DNA from: Synergistales bacterium
Lineage (GTDB): Bacteria > Synergistota > Synergistia > Synergistales > Aminobacteriaceae
DNA length: 6,989 nucleotides
Direction of reading: 5' to 3'
NCBI GenBank assembly: GCA_025997935.1
Contig: BNVG01000104.1
Coordinates: 1-6,989 of the forward strand
Below the pieces are notes generated by a model, which saw nothing but the letters and a program-made list of their open reading frames with translations, had not been told where the DNA came from and made no database searches. Below are positions 1 to 3,833 of the stretch, in pieces. Both the position numbers and the translations under genes were made by a program. How positions within the stretch are numbered: the stretch's first letter is position 1; every line of letters begins with the position of its first letter.

Positions 1-1
1 C

Positions 2-298
2 TCGGATTTTGCGAGTGTGTTGACGCTGCCGATAAAGTCGCCTTTCGCGGTCATTACGGCGCTGGACGCCGCGTCGCAGAGCGCGAAGCAGTACAGGGAG
101 GCTTTGCAGATTAGAAACAGGGTAGCCCTTTTCGCAGCTCAGGAGGTCTCTAACCTGAGGCTCAATATAGCGACCCAGATAGACGCCGACGCGAAGTTCG
201 CCCTGTCGCGTCAGCAGATAAGAACAGACAGGCAGGCTGCCTTCAAGAGGTCGGTGGGGACATGGAACAGCGGAACGGGTTCCACGGCGGCGTATTGA
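2..298 (+). CDS. trbJ: TrbJ/VirB5-like conjugal transfer protein, C-terminal fragment (paralogue 1 of 5)
   Basis: The frame is open from the left edge to the TGA at 296-298, so only the last 98 residues are visible; an internal ATG at 17 is unlikely to be the true start. The fragment carries the C-terminal block shared by all five paralogues: a Gln-Ile-Arg-Asn segment, AAQEVSNLRLNIATQ, FALSRQQ, then AAFKRSVGTW, a Ser/Gly/Thr-rich tail and a terminal Tyr. This Gln-rich amphipathic pattern is typical of the TrbJ C terminus, a VirB5-type protein exported to the periplasm and linked to pilus assembly. It is the most diverged at the very end (TAAY rather than a GY ending). The next gene overlaps its last 37 bases. 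Family assignment is by pattern recognition and by resemblance to the intact neighbours; the specific role of this copy is unknown. Confidence 0.75.
   Translation, partial: SDFASVLTLPIKSPFAVITALDAASQSAKQYREALQIRNRVALFAAQEVSNLRLNIATQIDADAKFALSRQQIRTDRQAAFKRSVGTWNSGTGSTAAY
249..298 (+). promoter_or_regulatory. Overlapping translation-coupling junction 1 (trbJ1/trbJ2)
   Basis: The ATG at 262-264 overlaps the conserved Trp codon of the upstream gene, and the TTG at 295-297 overlaps its TGA stop. Both open the same downstream frame. The SD-like stretch (GGTCGGTGG from 249) is weaker than at the next junctions. The next gene is in the -1 phase. Confidence 0.5.
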
Positions 299-1122
299 GA
301 CGCGTCGCCCGCGTCGCCGCCATAGTCGTTCTCGCGGCCTTGACGCTCAATGAATGCGCGAACGGTTTATCGGCCGACGACATAACCGAGAGAGAAAAAT
401 TGAAGAACGCCTATGCTGAGGTAACCACGACCGGCATGGACGAATCTGTGTTGAATAATATAATAAAAGCGGTTAAAGCTACCAGACAAACCGTGTATGA
501 CGAGGCGGCCTGGAAGCATAAAAATTATGTCTCGGATCACGCCTCGCTTTCGTCTTTGTTTATGCCCAATATACCGGGATTAAGCGACGCGTTAGTAGCT
601 GCGATAGGGTTTCCGGAGAGGGTGTTCTCGGACGGGCTGACTCCGTACGTTAGGAACGCCGTGAGTTCAGATTTGACGCTCGAGTCCCTCTTGGACAGAT
701 TCGGCCCTGGGAGCAGAGGACTCATAATACCTGTGCGGTTTTCCGATGTTTACGAGAGCAGGGTCGAAGCGTGGCGGGACTACGCGCGCGCGGTTCTGAG
801 CGCGGATAATTTCGCCGCGCGCGACATCGTGGATTCTCAGAAGACAATAGCAAAATTAAACAGCGCGAACAAGGGCGCCGGCGCGGACTACTTCGGCGGC
901 ATAATTAAAGGGGGCTACGTTCAGTTAGAGCAGGCCGGAGGGCAGATATCGAATTTTTTGAGTCAGGAGCTTCTGAAGCTGAGGGTTGACATAAACAGAC
1001 AGATAGAAGCTAAAGCGGGGTTCGCGCTCAATGAGCGGCAGGAGACTGCGGACGTTGTGATGGCGTTTGAACAGGCGGTGAAAGAATGGGCGCTTTCCGG
1101 TTCCGGAAGCTCAGGGTATTGA
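262..1122 (+). CDS. trbJ: TrbJ/VirB5-like exported conjugal transfer protein (paralogue 2 of 5)
   Basis: This is a 286-residue protein from the ATG at 262. An alternative TTG at 295 overlaps the upstream stop as TTGA and gives 275 residues starting LRRVARVAAIVVLAAL, a cleaner signal peptide. Arginines at 13, 14 and 17 precede a hydrophobic core at 18-29, and cleavage near GLSA (about residue 38) is plausible. The only Cys, residue 32, lies in or near the signal peptide. The middle is diverged but has FGPGSRG and YESRVEAW (164-171), matching the aromatic/Arg/Trp landmark of TrbJ proteins. The C-terminal block at 224-286 contains QAGGQISNF, LKLRVDINRQ, FALNERQE, FEQAVKEW and a SGSGSSGY end. Length suits TrbJ (about 250 residues). 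The likely role is a periplasmic or pilus-associated minor subunit of the P-type mating apparatus; which of the paralogues is the functional equivalent of canonical TrbJ cannot be told. Confidence 0.8.
   Translation: MEQRNGFHGGVLRRVARVAAIVVLAALTLNECANGLSADDITEREKLKNAYAEVTTTGMDESVLNNIIKAVKATRQTVYDEAAWKHKNYVSDHASLSSLFMPNIPGLSDALVAAIGFPERVFSDGLTPYVRNAVSSDLTLESLLDRFGPGSRGLIIPVRFSDVYESRVEAWRDYARAVLSADNFAARDIVDSQKTIAKLNSANKGAGADYFGGIIKGGYVQLEQAGGQISNFLSQELLKLRVDINRQIEAKAGFALNERQETADVVMAFEQAVKEWALSGSGSSGY
1063..1089 (+). repeat. 27-base block identical to 1989-2015
   Basis: The block encodes AFEQAVKEW at the end of paralogue 2 and includes the SD-like AGGCGGTGA and the ATG of the next gene. The identical sequence occurs at the same place in paralogue 3, although the flanking sequence has diverged. 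Confidence 0.9.
1073..1122 (+). promoter_or_regulatory. Overlapping translation-coupling junction 2 (trbJ2/trbJ3)
   Basis: AGGCGGTGA at 1073-1081 resembles a Shine-Dalgarno site and lies 13 bases (start to start) before the ATG at 1086, which is embedded in the Glu-Trp codons of the upstream gene. A second candidate start, TTG at 1119, overlaps the stop in TATTGA. Here the signal peptide favours the ATG. Confidence 0.6.
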
Positions 1123-2045
1123 TAGCCGCCGCGTTAATTTTTGTCCAGTTCCCGCGTCAGGCCGGCGCGGGCGGCGAGCTTGACCTCGGGGGGCTATCAG
1201 CGCTCTCCGTCCTGACGCTCGAGCTGGTATTCATCTATAATCTCAACTGGAGCCATCGAAGCGATATATGGAACACCGACAGGAGCGTACACAGCAGAGA
1301 TATCTACGAACTTGTATATGACTCCACGGCGTTCGCCATAGACCATATCGCTCTGGCTAACTCCGACAAGGCTTCGTTCGACTATACCGGCAAAGTGACA
1401 AACCTTTACAGTACGCTTTCCAGCGCAGGCGAGCTGTCTTTCGGCGACGGAAACTTTATTCTGCCGGCGCGGAGCGTGGCGGCTCTCAGATTCAACAACA
1501 AAAACCCGGGATATGACGATCTGCCGGGCTTGGGTAAACCTAATCCGTTGGGCATAGCCACGGACTACCCCAAGGCCAACAGGAACAGAATTGACGAAGT
1601 GCGAACCTACGTCAAAGGAGTCGCGAGCGGAGTCAGGAGCGAGCTGGAGATGATCGGAACGGCTTCCGCCGATATAGATAAACTCAACAAAGCGCTATAC
1701 GGTTACATCGACACGCCGCCGGCTTACGACAGTATAATAAGCGGCCTCGCGGGGCTGATGGGGGGCGGATCTCTTGCCTCATTGGCGGCGGCTGCGGCGG
1801 AGGCCGCCGCCGGTTCCGGCCTGCCGTTGACCGGGAAGGCGTATCGCGGCACGATGCAGGCCGCGAATAGGGCCGCGAACTATAACAACGTGATTCTGTC
1901 AAAACTTCGCGTCGACGTTATGAGACAGGTGGAGGCCGAGACGCAGCTGGCGCTCTACGCGCAGCAAGAGAGGACGGTCGTTCAGGCGGCGTTTGAACAG
2001 GCGGTGAAAGAATGGACAGTAGTTTCCTCGGATGTAGGCTATTGA
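1086..2045 (+). CDS. trbJ: TrbJ/VirB5-like exported conjugal transfer protein (paralogue 3 of 5)
   Basis: This is a 319-residue protein from the ATG at 1086. That start is favoured here because residues 5-10 (RFRKLR) give the basic n-region of a signal peptide, followed by VLIAAALIFVQF and cleavage near QAGA. The TTG at 1119 would leave no positive charge. Landmarks are NPGYDDLPGLG (from residue 140), very close to a segment of the next paralogue, and NRNRIDEV (165-172). An Ala-rich stretch lies at about 232-243. The C-terminal block at 258-319 contains QAANRAANY, SKLRVDVMRQ, FEQAVKEW and ends DVGY. There is no Cys. A good SD-like AGGCGGTGA at 1073-1081 lies inside the end of the previous gene. 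It overlaps the upstream gene by 37 bases and the downstream one by 34. Family assignment to TrbJ is good; a pilus-tip role is inferred from the VirB5 analogy. Confidence 0.8.
   Translation: MGAFRFRKLRVLIAAALIFVQFPRQAGAGGELDLGGLSALSVLTLELVFIYNLNWSHRSDIWNTDRSVHSRDIYELVYDSTAFAIDHIALANSDKASFDYTGKVTNLYSTLSSAGELSFGDGNFILPARSVAALRFNNKNPGYDDLPGLGKPNPLGIATDYPKANRNRIDEVRTYVKGVASGVRSELEMIGTASADIDKLNKALYGYIDTPPAYDSIISGLAGLMGGGSLASLAAAAAEAAAGSGLPLTGKAYRGTMQAANRAANYNNVILSKLRVDVMRQVEAETQLALYAQQERTVVQAAFEQAVKEWTVVSSDVGY
1989..2015 (+). repeat. 27-base block identical to 1063-1089
   Basis: This is the second copy, at the end of paralogue 3, with the same protein meaning (AFEQAVKEW) and the same embedded SD-like site and ATG for the following gene. 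Confidence 0.9.
1999..2045 (+). promoter_or_regulatory. Overlapping translation-coupling junction 3 (trbJ3/trbJ4)
   Basis: The same AGGCGGTGA (1999-2007) and the same 13-base step lead to the ATG at 2012, within the Glu-Trp codons. TTG at 2042 overlaps the stop in TATTGA. Here the shorter product has the better signal peptide, so either start may be used. Confidence 0.6.
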
Positions 2046-2959
2046 AGCGCGATTTTTTGTCGGCGGCGATTAAAATTGCCGTCGCTCTTGCCGTCGCCGC
2101 GCTGTCCCTGAGCTTCCGCCCAGATGCCGCGCTTGCGGGCAGCCCGCAGGAAGAAGCGGCGAAAGCGGCTGAGCGCGCTATAATAGCGGCGGCGGAATTA
2201 GATCTTATGTACGCGTCTAAGGGCATTTTGCAGGAATCCACCAAGATGGCGCTTTACGAGGCTTTATTGGTCGTCGATGATGTTCTTCATAATTTCCTTA
2301 TAGACGGCACATACAAAGCGGATCACGCGGAGATCAAAAGTGAGGACAAAGTATTCAAAGAGCAGTCGTTGGCTACTCTTTATTTGGCCCTGAACCCCGG
2401 ATACGATGTGCCGGGAATCGGAAGGGAGTTGTCTTTTTGGGGCGCGGTTCCACTCCCTCCCCAGCGGAGCGATTTTGACAGGCAAGACCCCGGATACCGC
2501 AAGCTCCTGTCCGGAGATGTCAGCTCAGACAACCTGAACCCGAACGACATAGTGGTATTTTCCAAAGAGTACAAAAACAGGACTGAGGAGTTTTTGGATT
2601 TCGCTTACACGTCGCTCTACGCAAACAACTCCGAGGCGAAGGGCTTTTTGAAGAATGACGACCCGCTGTCGACTAAAATGATTGTCAGCCTCGACATAGC
2701 CTCCGACAACGCCGGGAACCCTCTGAACGCGCTGACGGGGGGCAACGGCGGTGGACATCGCCAGGTCATGCAGGCCGGAAACCAGATAGCGAATTTCGCG
2801 AATCAGGAAATTTCGAGGCTGAAAGTGGATATAAACAGACTTTCTGAGGAAAGGGCCAGAGTGGCCCGAAACGAGCGGCAGGAAAAAATAGACGTTCACG
2901 CCGCGTTTGACCAGGCTGTAAGAATATGGAAAAACACAGGATCGGGGTCAGGCTATTGA
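2012..2959 (+). CDS. trbJ: TrbJ/VirB5-like exported conjugal transfer protein (paralogue 4 of 5)
   Basis: This is a 315-residue protein from the ATG at 2012. The TTG at 2042, inside TATTGA, would give 305 residues beginning LKRDFLSAAIKIAVALAV, a textbook signal peptide. Cleavage after AALA (before GSPQ) is likely with either start. The middle region has two PGY motifs, NPGYDVPGIG (128-137) and DPGY (159-162), then YKNRTEEF (187-194). The C-terminal block at 254-315 reads QAGNQIANF, SRLKVDINRL, NERQE, FDQAVRIW and ends GSGSGY. This is the copy closest to the TrbJ consensus, which often has a Gln-Ala-Gly-Asn-Gln segment at this place. The only Cys lies upstream of the TTG. It overlaps both neighbours by 34 bases. 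The role is inferred as a periplasmic or pilus-associated subunit of the conjugation machine. Confidence 0.82.
   Translation: MDSSFLGCRLLKRDFLSAAIKIAVALAVAALSLSFRPDAALAGSPQEEAAKAAERAIIAAAELDLMYASKGILQESTKMALYEALLVVDDVLHNFLIDGTYKADHAEIKSEDKVFKEQSLATLYLALNPGYDVPGIGRELSFWGAVPLPPQRSDFDRQDPGYRKLLSGDVSSDNLNPNDIVVFSKEYKNRTEEFLDFAYTSLYANNSEAKGFLKNDDPLSTKMIVSLDIASDNAGNPLNALTGGNGGGHRQVMQAGNQIANFANQEISRLKVDINRLSEERARVARNERQEKIDVHAAFDQAVRIWKNTGSGSGY
2913..2959 (+). promoter_or_regulatory. Overlapping translation-coupling junction 4 (trbJ4/trbJ5)
   Basis: AGGCTGTAA (2913-2921) lies 13 bases before the ATG at 2926, embedded in the Ile-Trp codons. TTG at 2956 overlaps the stop in TATTGA. The SD-like match is weaker than at junctions 2 and 3. 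Confidence 0.55.
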
Positions 2960-3831
2960 AAACCAATCGTATTTTGGCCGTCGTTACAGCTATAGCTATT
3001 GTTTTGAGTTCGTCTTCCTGGACGTACGCTACGTACACCGCGAGCGACTGGGCTAACGACGTGCAGGACGTGACTGACATAATAGAGCCTATCACGGCCA
3101 CGACGAAAAGCGTCTGGTACGCTGGAACGACGCTGGGGGTTATGGGCGTTATGGCGTCGAAACTTGGGCTTCCCGACGGGTTCAATCTGAGCTCGCTGCT
3201 ACACATAACGCCGATGCCCGATTTAGGCGGAGAAGCGTTTCTTATCAATAAAATGAAAACGACTTATGAGAAAAATTACGCGACCGACCACGAGACCCTG
3301 AGCGCCGACATACCCGTGGCCGCCATCGCCTGGGCGCAATACAAAATTTCTTACGCAAAACTCAAAGAAGCCGGGGCTATATCGTTCTCGGGTAGCGCCG
3401 ACGAAGTGGAAAAACGGATAGCCAGCCAGGATCAGGGATACATTACAAGGCTCGGCGCGACGAGCTCGGACTTGTACCATAAACGAATAGACAAATGGCA
3501 GGATATCATGTTTGCCGACATCGGAGCGAGCTTTATCGACATGAGCGTTGTCAAGGGTCTCGGGAGTATGGCGGGGGATCTCAGCGCTATCAAGAAAATA
3601 AACGACGCGTCGACGAGCGCGGTCGGATATATGAAGTTGATACAGGCCCGTAACAAGGCTTTGAATTTTACGGGCACAGGTATCGTCCAGCTGAGGGCCG
3701 CCGTTATGAGGCAGACGGATACGCAGTTCAAGTTCGCTCTCGACGAGCTACAGGACGACGCGGACGAAACGTCGTCGTTCGCCCAGGCGGTAAGCTCGTG
3801 GACAAGTTCAGGCGGGGGCGGGGGTTACTGA
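2926..3831 (+). CDS. trbJ: TrbJ/VirB5-like exported conjugal transfer protein (paralogue 5 of 5)
   Basis: This is a 301-residue protein from the ATG at 2926. The alternative TTG at 2956 gives 291 residues beginning LKTNRILAVVTAIAIVLS, a clean signal peptide with probable cleavage after TYA. The N-terminal half differs most from its neighbours and contains hydrophobic, Gly/Met-rich segments (for example WYAGTTLGVMGVMASKLG). Landmarks are DQGY (169-172) and YHKRIDKW (184-191), the best copy of the Tyr-x-x-Arg-x-x-x-Trp landmark. The C-terminal block at 240-301 has QARNKALNF, VQLRAAVMRQ, FALDELQ, FAQAVSSW and ends in five Gly then Tyr. There is no Cys. It runs straight into trbL: its stop overlaps the ATG of trbL by one base (TGATG). 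It occupies the position next to trbL where single-copy trbJ sits in Ti-type and Tn4371-type operons, so it may be the orthologue, although its sequence is not the most TrbJ-like. Confidence 0.8.
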   Translation: MEKHRIGVRLLKTNRILAVVTAIAIVLSSSSWTYATYTASDWANDVQDVTDIIEPITATTKSVWYAGTTLGVMGVMASKLGLPDGFNLSSLLHITPMPDLGGEAFLINKMKTTYEKNYATDHETLSADIPVAAIAWAQYKISYAKLKEAGAISFSGSADEVEKRIASQDQGYITRLGATSSDLYHKRIDKWQDIMFADIGASFIDMSVVKGLGSMAGDLSAIKKINDASTSAVGYMKLIQARNKALNFTGTGIVQLRAAVMRQTDTQFKFALDELQDDADETSSFAQAVSSWTSSGGGGGY

Positions 3832-3833
3832 TG
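3785..3833 (+). promoter_or_regulatory. Overlapping translation-coupling junction 5 (trbJ5/trbL)
   Basis: AGGCGGTAA (3785-3793) lies 13 bases before a GTG at 3798, which overlaps the Trp codon. At the stop, the Tyr codon is TAC, so the position homologous to TTG is CTG, but the next codon is ATG (3831), giving TGATG. A G-rich stretch with two five-G runs (3814-3818 and 3820-3824) ends six bases before that ATG and could pair weakly with the ribosome. Confidence 0.55.

Noticed and set aside
343..372. Possible lipobox around the Cys of paralogue 2 (LNEC)
   Set aside because: The residue before Cys is Glu and the one before that is Asn; a lipobox needs small residues there. The protein is better read as cleaved by signal peptidase I further on.
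3811..3824. G-run before trbL as a phase-variable tract
   Set aside because: The runs are only five G each and are interrupted by C, too short for typical slippage switching. They simply encode the Gly tail and may help ribosome binding.
249..3833. Programmed -1 frameshifting joining the paralogues into a polyprotein, since every junction steps to the -1 phase
   Set aside because: No slippery heptamer is visible at the junctions, and each downstream frame begins with a credible start and signal peptide. Four-base TTGA overlaps give the -1 phase automatically.
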